DNA of 8,923 bases from an uncultured Lachnospiraceae bacterium (GCA_902795715.1 CADBME010000055.1:1-8923), one strand, 5' to 3'; shown: positions 1 through 6,474, counted from the stretch's first letter. Numbers and translations are program-made. Notes: generated by a model from the sequence alone, not told the origin.

Positions 1-345
1 GAGATGCTGAATCTCCATGAAGCGGCAGGGCTTCCCATCACTGATTGGATCAAAGGCCTTCATCTGCAGATGTCCCTAAGCGGTGACTATGTGAGACAAT
101 TTAAAAAAGACTGGGCTGAAAATCCTATGGAATTCGAAGGGATTCCTTTCTATGAGCTCTTCCGCCTGGCCTATGAACATGCCAATCGGATTGATCTCCA
201 CCAGCCCTTTATCGGTATGGGAGTCCGTGACCTGATTGAGCGGATCGATCCCCTCTATGTCACGGAAGAGTTTTCCCAGAAGAGCAGAGAGGAGTATGAA
301 CAGTTTATTATGGCCCAGGGAGGACTCCTGGGCTATCTGAAATAA
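1..345 (+). CDS. 3' end of an unidentified protein (partial)
   Basis: This is an open frame running in from the left edge and ending at TAA (343-345). The first in-frame ATG is at position 4, but no ribosome binding site is visible and the frame is already open at base 1, so I treat it as the C-terminal ~114 residues of a longer protein. The visible part is soluble and mostly helical in character, with no membrane segment. It has many Glu/Asp and aromatic residues, for example the stretches DWIKGLHLQM, FYELFRLAYEHAN and EEYEQFIMAQGG. I do not recognise a family or a catalytic motif and assign no function. It is separated from the sigma operon by a strong terminator and 235 bases, so it is probably not part of that system. 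Coding status is fairly sure; identity is unknown. Confidence 0.75.
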   Translation, partial: EMLNLHEAAGLPITDWIKGLHLQMSLSGDYVRQFKKDWAENPMEFEGIPFYELFRLAYEHANRIDLHQPFIGMGVRDLIERIDPLYVTEEFSQKSREEYEQFIMAQGGLLGYLK

Positions 346-367
346 ATAACCAGGCCTTCCTCATGAT

Positions 368-432
368 CGCCCTGCCCGGACGGGCAAGCCCTGCATCCAT
401 GCAGACGAAACCAGTCCGGCAGGGTGGTTTTT
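368..432 (+). terminator. branched intrinsic terminator after the first gene
   Basis: The arms 368-381 and 414-426 form about 13 base pairs (one bulged C at 375 and one G-U pair) and are followed by G and TTTTT at 428-432. The loop contains a second hairpin, CTGCAT/ATGCAG (391-404), which gives a forked structure. A short alternative hairpin GCCCG/CGGGC (374-385) competes with the long stem. It lies 22 bases after the stop of the upstream gene and ends that transcription unit. Confidence 0.75.
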
Positions 433-519
433 ATAAAGGCAAATAAAAAGTGCAATGAATGTCGGATTAGTGGTAAAATACAAATATAGGTGAATAAGAA
501 TGATTTAACATAAATCCGA

Positions 520-549
520 TTGCCATGGGACATATCTATGTGGTACAAT
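520..549 (+). promoter_or_regulatory. candidate sigma-A-type promoter of the sigma operon
   Basis: TTGCCA (520-525) and an extended -10 element TGGTACAAT (541-549, hexamer TACAAT 544-549) are separated by 18 bases, predicting a start near 555-557. A second extended -10-like match, TGGTAAAAT (471-479), lies upstream with no good -35. The proposal overlaps the element shared with the second operon (533-565), so the real promoter could instead be of ECF type. Confidence 0.4.
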
Positions 550-565
550 CTTTGAAATCATTTCA
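533..565 (+). promoter_or_regulatory. shared two-block element, copy 1
   Basis: TATCTAT (533-539), 16 bases, then AATCATTTCA (556-565). The same two blocks recur at 2851-2882 with a 15-base gap, ahead of the second operon. The intervening bases are not conserved, and the spacing is what a -35/-10 pair of an ECF promoter would show. I infer a common promoter or operator, possibly the target of the sigma factor encoded just downstream. The blocks do not match the best-known ECF consensus (AAC/CGT), so the assignment is tentative. Confidence 0.45.
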
Positions 566-568
566 AAG
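550..568 (+). repeat. perfect inverted repeat next to the sigma gene ribosome binding site
   Basis: CTTTGAAA (550-557), TCA, TTTCAAAG (561-568) is an exact 8-base inverted repeat. It lies just after the candidate -10 hexamer, at the presumed transcription start, and its right arm runs into the AAAGAGAGG ribosome binding site (565-573). It could be a DNA operator or a small 5' hairpin that affects initiation of translation. Confidence 0.5.
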
Positions 569-580
569 AGAGGCCTTGCC

Positions 581-1150
581 ATGACTGAAATAGAAAAGAC
601 AGATGATGGAAAACTGTATAACAGTTTTCTTGCCGGAGACATAAGTGCATATGATCAGCTGATGATCCGCTATGGGGACAGCCTGACCCTCTATCTCTAT
701 GGATATCTGCATGACTGGCAGGATGCGGAAGACCTGATGATCGAAGCTTTTGCCAGGATCATGGCTAAAAAGCCAAAAATCAGAGACGGGAGTTTCAAGG
801 CTTATCTCTTTAAGACCTGACGGAATCTGGCTGCCAGATTTCATTTGAAAAGGTCACGCTTTTTAGAACAGCCCATTGATGATTACGAGTGGGCGGTTGT
901 CGGCAAGGATCTGGTGGAATCGGTTATTACGGATGAAGAGAGGCGCAGGATTCTTTATCTTTGCCTCGACCGGATCAATCCCTCAATGAAAGAAGCTTTA
1001 TGGCTGGTATATATTGAAGGTATGTCCTACGCTGAGGCATCCCATATAATGAAAGTAAATATGAAAAAAATCGATCATCTGCTTGAAAGGGGAAAAAAGC
1101 AGATGCGCAAAGAGTTGGAGAAAGAGGGTATTATGGATGCGTACAAATGA
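581..1150 (+). CDS. ECF-type sigma-70 factor with an in-frame UGA at codon 80
   Basis: Start ATG 581 follows AAAGAGAGG with 7-base spacing. Codons 1-79 encode a typical sigma2 domain (LAGDISAYDQLMIRYG, then DWQDAEDLMIEAFARI, then FKAYLFKT). TGA occupies 818-820, and the same frame continues directly with RNLAAR, the usual end of sigma region 2, then a sigma4 domain (helices around NPSMKEALWLVY and a helix-turn-helix around EGMSYAEASHIMKV), ending at TGA 1148-1150. Read through, the product is 189 residues, a normal ECF length; stopped, it would be a 79-residue sigma2 fragment. At the UGA position ECF factors usually have a small residue (often Ala before Arg-Asn). The only later start, TTG 845, has no ribosome binding site. 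It is the first gene of an operon with a PrsW-like protease. It could be a pseudogene by one point mutation, or a programmed readthrough or selenocysteine gene. The family call is certain; the fate of the UGA is not. Confidence 0.85.
822..867 (+). other. two tandem RNA hairpins directly after the in-frame UGA
   Basis: Hairpin 1: 822-830 pairs with 834-842 (9 pairs, one G-U; core AATCTGG/CCAGATT exact), loop CTG, beginning one base after the stop. Hairpin 2: 844-852 pairs with 859-867 (9 pairs, two G-U, AU-rich), with loop GTCACG. Structures just 3' of a stop are known to stimulate readthrough in other systems. Hairpin 2 loosely resembles a bacterial SECIS (a G at the start of the apical loop, about 32 bases from UGA), but it is weak. 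Both sit inside coding sequence, so part of the pattern may be chance. Confidence 0.45.
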
Positions 1151-1487
1151 GGAAAGAATTCGTGCCATGCATCTGCGTGCAGCTGAATTGGAAAATAAAG
1201 AAAGAATTCGCAACAGAATGTCCCTGCAGGCGGTTTCCATCGCCTGCTCCCTGGCTGTGGTTATTGCCCTGGCTTTCTTTATGTCGGGCATCATGACTCC
1301 TGCCGCTTCCGGTATCGCATCACAGAATATGAATGCCAGTTTATTTTCAGATAACGGAGTACTCTCTTATATCGTAATTGGGATCGTTGCCTTCCTTCTG
1401 GGAGTATCAGTCACTGTTTTCAGTTATCATCTTAAGAATAAGGAGAGGGATGCCGCCGGGGAGGATTCGGATGACGGAGATTATTAA
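1137..1487 (+). CDS. small two-helix membrane protein, putative anti-sigma or regulatory partner (copy A)
   Basis: 116 residues. I choose ATG 1137, not the upstream in-frame ATG at 1083, because it matches the start of its paralogue at 2913, follows AAAGAGGG (1121-1128), and overlaps the sigma gene by 14 bases, suggesting translational coupling. Residues 1-27 form a charged amphipathic segment (EERIRAMHLRAAEL), 31-52 and 77-99 are hydrophobic helices with a short Ser/Ala/Asn-rich loop, and the tail is acidic. Basic residues flank both helices on the inner side, so both ends probably face the cytoplasm. It shares 12 of the first 18 residues with the protein at 2913, and the second helix region is also alike. 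The position right after an ECF sigma gene and before a PrsW protease suggests an anti-sigma role with the N-terminal helix binding sigma. This is inference; there is no zinc-binding HxxxCxxC motif of classical anti-sigma domains. Confidence 0.8.
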   Translation: MRTNEERIRAMHLRAAELENKERIRNRMSLQAVSIACSLAVVIALAFFMSGIMTPAASGIASQNMNASLFSDNGVLSYIVIGIVAFLLGVSVTVFSYHLKNKERDAAGEDSDDGDY

Positions 1488-2100
1488 CAACCTGGTACAG
1501 ATGGGGATTCTGATCGTCTGTATGGTCATAGTCATATTCAGGTCGGTTTCCGGCAAGAGCAGAACATGGCTTGTTTATGCCCTTTTTCTTACTTCTTATT
1601 TTCTGGGGGATCTCTGGTGGTTCCTTGAACTTGTATTATATAAAGGAAACCTCGGTTATTCTCTGGTGCCCTATATCAACTGGAAGGCATCCATTCTCTT
1701 CCTGATTCTTCTCCTGCAGTTAAACCGTCCCGGGGCGGATTACGGCCGGTCAGGCGGGAGAATTCTCTGGGGCATTCCCCTTTTCTGCTCCGTTTTATGT
1801 ATTTTTTATATGCAGTACGGGGCTTATTTTGACAATATAACTACAGCAATTCTGATGAGCATTCTGATGTGGATGGCTGCCCGGGGATTGCTTAATAATT
1901 CTAAAGAGGACAAAGAGAAAAGAAGAGTCAATCTACTCTATCAGGTGACTCTGATTTTTTGCGGATTGGAGTATGTTATGTGGACGATTACCTGTCTGGA
2001 TTATGGCAATCCTCTCCGCTATCTCTACCCGATCTGCGATCTGGCTATTAGTATAAGTTTTATTCTTTTTCTTCCGGCCATCCGAAGGGTGGTGGACTGA
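1471..2100 (+). CDS. seven-helix integral membrane protein of unknown function
   Basis: 209 residues. ATG 1471 is chosen over an earlier in-frame ATG at 1378 because GGGGAGG (1458-1464) lies 6 bases ahead and the overlap with the preceding gene is then 17 bases, in line with the rest of the operon. About seven hydrophobic segments are visible, near residues 5-22, 31-54, 66-84, 97-116, 120-138, 153-174 and 182-203. A charged loop (around SKEDKEKRR, about residue 145) probably faces the cytoplasm. I see no catalytic motif and recognise no family. The stop TGA shares a base with the ATG of the PrsW-like gene (TGATG), so the two are translationally linked. It could be a sensor or a partner of the protease; that is a guess from context only. 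Confidence 0.8.
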   Translation: MTEIINNLVQMGILIVCMVIVIFRSVSGKSRTWLVYALFLTSYFLGDLWWFLELVLYKGNLGYSLVPYINWKASILFLILLLQLNRPGADYGRSGGRILWGIPLFCSVLCIFYMQYGAYFDNITTAILMSILMWMAARGLLNNSKEDKEKRRVNLLYQVTLIFCGLEYVMWTITCLDYGNPLRYLYPICDLAISISFILFLPAIRRVVD

Positions 2101-2723
2101 TGTATTATATAGAAAATGTTTACATCTGCCTGATAGCACCATTATTGATTTCCATCTTCTGGCTGCAAAGAGGCAGGAAAAGAATGATGATATTTTTGCT
2201 GACCGGAATGACTGTCTGTCTTCTTTCTTCTTATATCAGCACATTTATTGCAGCCCTGCAGAATGCCGATTTGGTTTCCGCCTCTATAAATATCGCACCG
2301 ATCGTCGAAGAGATAATGAAATTTCTTCCGGTTCTTTTTTATCTGATAGTTTTTGAGCCGGGAAGAGAAAAACCAGCCGGCGCCCTGCTCATGATTTCTA
2401 TCGGTTTTGCCACTTTTGAAAATGTTTGCTATCTGGTCCGCAACGGGGCAGAAAAGATCTTACTCCTCCTGATCCGGGGTTTCGGAACCGGAACCATGCA
2501 TCTGGTTTGTGGCATGATCATGTCCATAGGTCTCCTTTTTCTGGTGGACCAGTATTGGATACGGCTAATCGGGATGGTGGGTCTTCTGGCTCTGGTCATC
2601 ACCTATCACAGCATTTACAATATGCTGGTTTCCCGGACCGGCCCTGTTGCCATCGTGGGCTACCTGATCCCTATTCTGACTTTTGTGATTGTGCTGACTT
2701 TCGAAAATAAAATTCTCCGATGA
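2100..2723 (+). CDS. PrsW-family intramembrane metalloprotease
   Basis: 207 residues, close to Bacillus PrsW in length, with multiple membrane helices. The family signature is complete: Glu70-Glu71-x-x-Lys74 in PIVEEIMKF, Phe-x-x-x-Glu107-Asn108 in GFATFENV, His134 in GTMHLV and His170 with Asn174 in TYHSIYN. These are the conserved Glu/His residues of PrsW and the related CPBP proteases. In Bacillus subtilis PrsW makes the first cut in the anti-sigma factor RsiW and so releases SigW. Here the gene is the last of an operon that opens with an ECF sigma factor, so a similar role, cutting one or both of the small two-helix proteins encoded at 1137 and 2913, is a reasonable inference. Start ATG overlaps the previous stop by one base. 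A terminator follows at 2814. Confidence 0.9.
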   Translation: MYYIENVYICLIAPLLISIFWLQRGRKRMMIFLLTGMTVCLLSSYISTFIAALQNADLVSASINIAPIVEEIMKFLPVLFYLIVFEPGREKPAGALLMISIGFATFENVCYLVRNGAEKILLLLIRGFGTGTMHLVCGMIMSIGLLFLVDQYWIRLIGMVGLLALVITYHSIYNMLVSRTGPVAIVGYLIPILTFVIVLTFENKILR

Positions 2724-2813
2724 GTTTAGCCTGCGGATTATCGACATGCAGATAAGAGACCTATTTTCCCCTTGTAAATCTCCCCTTCCTACATTAATAA
2801 AATATTTAAAAAT

Positions 2814-2847
2814 AAATCTCCTCAAAAGTGGGGAGATTTTTCTTTTT
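2814..2847 (+). terminator. intrinsic terminator of the sigma/PrsW operon
   Basis: AAATCTCCTC (2814-2823) pairs with GTGGGGAGATTT's last ten bases (2830-2839; one G-U pair), loop AAAAGT, and is followed by a U-rich run TTTTCTTTTT. A second left arm, AAATCTCCCC (2776-2785), matches the same right arm perfectly over 10 bases, so two alternative stems compete. It lies 90 bases after the PrsW stop and 66 before the next gene. Confidence 0.85.
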
Positions 2848-2850
2848 ATG

Positions 2851-2882
2851 TATCTATATTAATGTAAGGGATAATCATTTCA
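2851..2882 (+). promoter_or_regulatory. shared two-block element, copy 2
   Basis: TATCTAT (2851-2857), 15 bases, AATCATTTCA (2873-2882), just after the terminator and 30 bases before the ATG of the second operon. It repeats the arrangement at 533-565. The position between a terminator and a new operon favours a promoter. No convincing sigma-A pair is seen here (only TATATT 2855-2860 and GATAAT 2870-2875, without good -35 boxes), which is in keeping with an alternative sigma factor. Confidence 0.5.
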
Positions 2883-2912
2883 CCTGAGAACTGATGAGGG
2901 AGAGAAGTTCGA

Positions 2913-3227
2913 ATGAGAAGCACAGAAGAAAAGATTGCAAGGATGCATGAGAGGGCTGCGGAGCTTGCACATCAGGAGGGAAGAAGCAGACTGATTGTGT
3001 CTGGGTTGCTTTCCGCATTCCTGATGGTTTGTCTCCTTTTCATGGTGCTTCAGATGCAGCACACGCGTCACATGATGATCAGTGGTCAAACCACAGGGTC
3101 CTCCCTGCTGTCAGAAAGCGCCGGCGGCTATGTTCTGGTTTCAGTCGTTGCCTTCTTTGCCGGAGTTGTTGTGACAGCCGGTATCTATTATTTCAGAAAG
3201 AGAGAGAAAGGAGAAGAAGATGGGTAA
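2913..3227 (+). CDS. small two-helix membrane protein, putative anti-sigma or regulatory partner (copy B)
   Basis: 104 residues. ATG 2913 follows GAGGGAGAG (2896-2904) with 8-base spacing. The layout is the same as the protein at 1137: an N-terminal charged helix (TEEKIARMHERAAEL), a hydrophobic helix at about 27-47, a short external loop containing SSLLSES, a second helix at about 73-94, then RKREK and an acidic tail. The two proteins share 12 of their first 18 residues plus several positions around VVAF and the following Gly/Val/Thr, so they are paralogues. The gene overlaps the secreted-protein gene by 8 bases and so is co-translated with it. It may be a second membrane ligand for the same sigma factor, or an accessory to export or function of the large protein. 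No known domain is recognised. Confidence 0.85.
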   Translation: MRSTEEKIARMHERAAELAHQEGRSRLIVSGLLSAFLMVCLLFMVLQMQHTRHMMISGQTTGSSLLSESAGGYVLVSVVAFFAGVVVTAGIYYFRKREKGEEDG

Positions 3228-6200
3228 AAAAGTATTATCAATTCTGTTATGTCTGATGATGGCTGTGGCACTTATGCCGGTAAATGCTCTTGCCATCGAC
3301 ACGAAAACAACGTCCAAGGAAACGGCAAAGGATGCGGATGGGAGAGAGTATTATACCAAGATTGTACTCAATCCATATACATTTTATGATGTTGCCGGCG
3401 GTTCGAAAAAAAGTCTGGATGATAAGACATTGACCAACCTGGTAAAGAACGATCTGATTACTCCCTGGTCCTATGTTGCCATGGGATGCTTTAAAGATGC
3501 GGGGGATTGTGCCACCATCGATAACTACCGGTTTGATGAAGCATTTTTCAACGATAAACCATCAGATGACTGCTTTGGCAATGTCAGAAAGGTGCTGACG
3601 GGGGAGAATGCAGACAAAGGAAAGGTTTCCCGGGATAATCTTTGGGGAACCGGTGTCAAAGTAAGCGACAGCCTTAGCGAAGTTCGACAGGAAATGGCAG
3701 ACCAGATTGTCAAACAGATCGACCATGCCGGGTGTATCGCTTCCGATGTGCTTGCCCAGGGGCCTGAGATTACAGATTCTTCTGATACAGATTATAAGAA
3801 AAAATGTGTATTGCCGGAGATGAAAAACAGTACAGACAAACAGAAGGTGATTTATTCCATAGCGACATCCATCAATGAAAAATCCTGGAACCGCTATAAA
3901 TATAATTCCTTCGGAATTGCTTTCTATGATTTCCATCCCCGGCCCATTCAGGCTGAAGATCTGGTTTATAAAGGAGCAGCGGATGGATATGACAGCATTG
4001 AGGAGGCAAAAAAGAAGGGAGTACCCGGTGTGGTATTTGACACCACAACGGATTCAAAACATGGTCTGGCTGCCAAAAATGAATCAAGCCTTCCGGTAAG
4101 TCAGTCTCTCAAATACTCAAACGGACATGTTGTTACCGTAACGAACAGTGTAACAAATACTTCCCAGTATACTATAGGAACAGCCATCAATTACAACACC
4201 CAGTGGGGGGAGCAGGCTAAAGTATGTGCTGCAATCTCATCAAGTGTATCGGAAACCCTGGGATTACAGTTTACTTTCAATCAAATGTATGGTAAATCAA
4301 CAACCGACACCAAAAGTGAGTCTCATCCCGAGAATACAGAAGTGAACCAGTCTGTCACCATGGAGCCCCAGACAGCCGTTATGCTGACAACATCCAGGTC
4401 AAACACGACCATGTCAGAAGATTATGATACGCCGGTAATGCTCAGCTATAAGGTTGCCCTTTTTACCATTACCGGAGATGTCTATGCAGATAACGGTGTT
4501 ACAGGAGGCGGTTCCTACAGTACGGCTGGATACAAACATGGATTCTACTATAATGTCATTGGCGGATCCGATGATGAAACAGGAATATCTGCCAATGAAA
4601 ACCTTCATTTCCGTGTTGTCGACAATCAGGAGACCAAAAGAAATGATGCCAAGTCAGGAGCCGTGGTACACAGATACTATAAGAATAACGGTGGAAGTGA
4701 TTATAATACCTTTAATGTGGGAACAAACTGGCACAGTGGGCTTTTTGTCGATAAGAATGAAAAGGTGGCTGACAACTTGAAAAAGATGACAGAAAAGATT
4801 CCCATGCTGTCCTGTGGATGCAACTATTCAATCAGCTGTGATTCTATTCAAAATATCATAGGAGAGCTTGTTCCTCTCTATCTTCCCAGGAAGATTACAC
4901 TGACAAAGGGGGATGGAGATTATCAATTGGGCATAGGGGACCGGCTGAACCTCAGCAAGCAGCTGGCTGTCGCCTGTCTCAACAAAAATGAGATTCCTTA
5001 CTTTGGTTTCAGCCCCACCGATGGAAAATGGGTAAGCTGCGATGAAAAGGGAAATCCGACTGTCAATGAAGCCTTCAGCCTAGGAAACAACGGCGCCGGT
5101 GATCAGGTTGTGACAGCTTCCAAAGCCGGAACCGGCTATGTCACCTGGAAATTGAAGGATAATATTACCTACCAATCCGAGGATGAGAGCGGTAGTGTGA
5201 CCGCAAAGAGTAACCTTCCGGCTCCGATCATCGAAATCCGTGTCAATGGCACTGCTTTCCAGGGCAAGATTGAAGTCAGCGGAGAATTTGACGGCTGCGT
5301 CGGTGATTCCAATATCAATTTGAATGATAGCCTGAAAACGGTATGTTACGATAAGACCGGCAAACAGACCAAAGCCCATATTCTTTGGGAGCAGAGAGAG
5401 TTGGATGGGATCAGTGTGGATGAAGATGGCGGAATCGTTATGAACAAGGCCGGGAATTACAATGTCAGAGCCCTGGTCAAAAATACGGCTGCCGGCGCGG
5501 AAGATATCTATTCTGACTGGTATCCCATCACTGTAAAAGAAGAAAGAAAACTGACCAAAGTAGAATTTGACAAGTCTATGGCTGCCGGTGGAACCGCAGT
5601 GATCGAAGAACCGGCCAATACTACGCAAACTTACAATCTGAAATCCTTCCTCAAGGCTTACGATCAGTATGGCGATCCCTGGAAAGGAAATCTTGATGAT
5701 GTATCCTTCGTCCTTTATCACAATGAGGAAGAGAATGCCCATGTCATCGGGAGCATCCTCCGCATAACAGGAGAATGTGATTTTGAGGTACACCCCATAA
5801 TCCAGGGTCAGTCGGCATTTAATGCCAATGAATCGGAACCTCTGCGATTTGTGGTAGTGGACAATCTTAAATGTGGAAACAAAAAGATCAGCCTGAAGGC
5901 AGGGGAAAGCCAGATAATCAAGGTTACAGATTATGAGAACAGGCCCCTCAATGGTCATCTGACTTTCATCTCCGGCAATCCCGAAGTTGCGACAGTTTCG
6001 GAAGACGGGACAGTAACAGCAGTCGGGGAAGGCTATGCGGATATCTGGGTCAGGGATGGTGTCGGAGGTCTCGAAAAATGTGAAGTCTTTGTAACCGCCG
6101 GAACTGACAATCCGGACAAGCCGGATTCTGTAGAGCCTAAAGCCAATCCTGTGAAGGTCAGAGGGAAAAATGTAAAAATCAAATATGCCAAACTCAGCAA

Positions 6201-6465
6201 AAAGACGCAAATCATCAAGCCAGGCAAAGCCATTATCATCAAGGATGCCCAGGGAAGGATGAAATACAGATTATCTGCTGTTAAGAAGAGGAAGAAGAGC
6301 TTTAAAAAGTACTTTAAGATCAATCCGAATAATGGAAAAATAGCCGTAAAGAAAGGCTTGAAGAAGGGTGTTTACAAAGTGAAGGTCAAGGTCAGAGCAG
6401 CCGGGAACAAGGCCTATAAGCCATCCACGGTTAAGACTGTGATATTCAAGATTAAAGTGAAATGA
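3220..6465 (+). CDS. large secreted protein with aerolysin-like region, Ig-like domains and Lys-rich C-terminus
   Basis: 1081 residues; ATG 3220 follows AAAGGAG with close spacing. Residues 1-25 are a classic signal peptide (cleavage probably ALA/ID). Residues ~296-425 resemble the aerolysin/ETX-MTX2 beta-pore-forming fold: a long Ser/Thr-rich stretch with alternating pattern (NSVTNTSQYTIGTAINYN, SSSVSETLGLQFTFN), then an EPQTAVMLTTS strand, as in the membrane-insertion part of those toxins. Later parts look like beta-sandwich domains; ~885-963 is a Big_2-type Ig domain (SGNPEVATVSEDGTVTAVGEG). The last ~106 residues hold 32 lysines and a GVYKVKVKVRAAGN pattern that I associate with the C-termini of Lachnospiraceae secreted proteins. 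There is no LPxTG anchor. The mature part has 16 cysteines, unusual for a Gram-positive exoprotein. Role could be a pore-forming toxin, bacteriocin-like effector or adhesin; the toxin assignment is by pattern only. Confidence 0.9.
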   Translation: MGKKVLSILLCLMMAVALMPVNALAIDTKTTSKETAKDADGREYYTKIVLNPYTFYDVAGGSKKSLDDKTLTNLVKNDLITPWSYVAMGCFKDAGDCATIDNYRFDEAFFNDKPSDDCFGNVRKVLTGENADKGKVSRDNLWGTGVKVSDSLSEVRQEMADQIVKQIDHAGCIASDVLAQGPEITDSSDTDYKKKCVLPEMKNSTDKQKVIYSIATSINEKSWNRYKYNSFGIAFYDFHPRPIQAEDLVYKGAADGYDSIEEAKKKGVPGVVFDTTTDSKHGLAAKNESSLPVSQSLKYSNGHVVTVTNSVTNTSQYTIGTAINYNTQWGEQAKVCAAISSSVSETLGLQFTFNQMYGKSTTDTKSESHPENTEVNQSVTMEPQTAVMLTTSRSNTTMSEDYDTPVMLSYKVALFTITGDVYADNGVTGGGSYSTAGYKHGFYYNVIGGSDDETGISANENLHFRVVDNQETKRNDAKSGAVVHRYYKNNGGSDYNTFNVGTNWHSGLFVDKNEKVADNLKKMTEKIPMLSCGCNYSISCDSIQNIIGELVPLYLPRKITLTKGDGDYQLGIGDRLNLSKQLAVACLNKNEIPYFGFSPTDGKWVSCDEKGNPTVNEAFSLGNNGAGDQVVTASKAGTGYVTWKLKDNITYQSEDESGSVTAKSNLPAPIIEIRVNGTAFQGKIEVSGEFDGCVGDSNINLNDSLKTVCYDKTGKQTKAHILWEQRELDGISVDEDGGIVMNKAGNYNVRALVKNTAAGAEDIYSDWYPITVKEERKLTKVEFDKSMAAGGTAVIEEPANTTQTYNLKSFLKAYDQYGDPWKGNLDDVSFVLYHNEEENAHVIGSILRITGECDFEVHPIIQGQSAFNANESEPLRFVVVDNLKCGNKKISLKAGESQIIKVTDYENRPLNGHLTFISGNPEVATVSEDGTVTAVGEGYADIWVRDGVGGLEKCEVFVTAGTDNPDKPDSVEPKANPVKVRGKNVKIKYAKLSKKTQIIKPGKAIIIKDAQGRMKYRLSAVKKRKKSFKKYFKINPNNGKIAVKKGLKKGVYKVKVKVRAAGNKAYKPSTVKTVIFKIKVK

Positions 6466-6474
6466 GCGCCCTGA

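Noticed and set aside
368..432. Integron attC-like or mobile-element end, because of the imperfect nested repeats
   Set aside because: No attC core sites, integrase or transposase is present, and the T-run after the stem fits a terminator.
818..820. UGA read as Trp or Gly through a variant genetic code
   Set aside because: TGA ends the genes at 1150, 2100, 2723, 6465 and 7689 at sensible, overlapping junctions, and Trp is encoded by TGG throughout.
822..842. Hairpin 1 as a canonical bacterial SECIS
   Set aside because: Its loop is only about 10-12 bases from UGA and lacks the G/U apical pattern. Only hairpin 2 fits loosely, so selenocysteine is kept as a minor alternative.
1083..1136. N-terminal extension of the small membrane protein from ATG 1083
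   Set aside because: The paralogue at 2913 begins at the residue matching ATG 1137, and a ribosome binding site precedes 1137.
845..1150. Separate sigma4-only gene starting at TTG 845, making a split two-subunit sigma like SigO/RsoA
   Set aside because: No ribosome binding site precedes TTG 845, the reading frame is continuous with the sigma2 part, and RNLAAR between the stop and TTG belongs to sigma region 2, so it would be left untranslated.
5080..6210. 376-codon open frame on the minus strand
   Set aside because: It is entirely antisense to the exoprotein gene, with low-complexity aromatic/Ile-rich composition and no ribosome binding site. It is a shadow of the coding strand.
6145..6465. 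Sortase anchor or cell-wall sorting signal at the exoprotein C-terminus
   Set aside because: There is no LPxTG-like motif and no hydrophobic tail; the end is a Lys-rich beta-type module.
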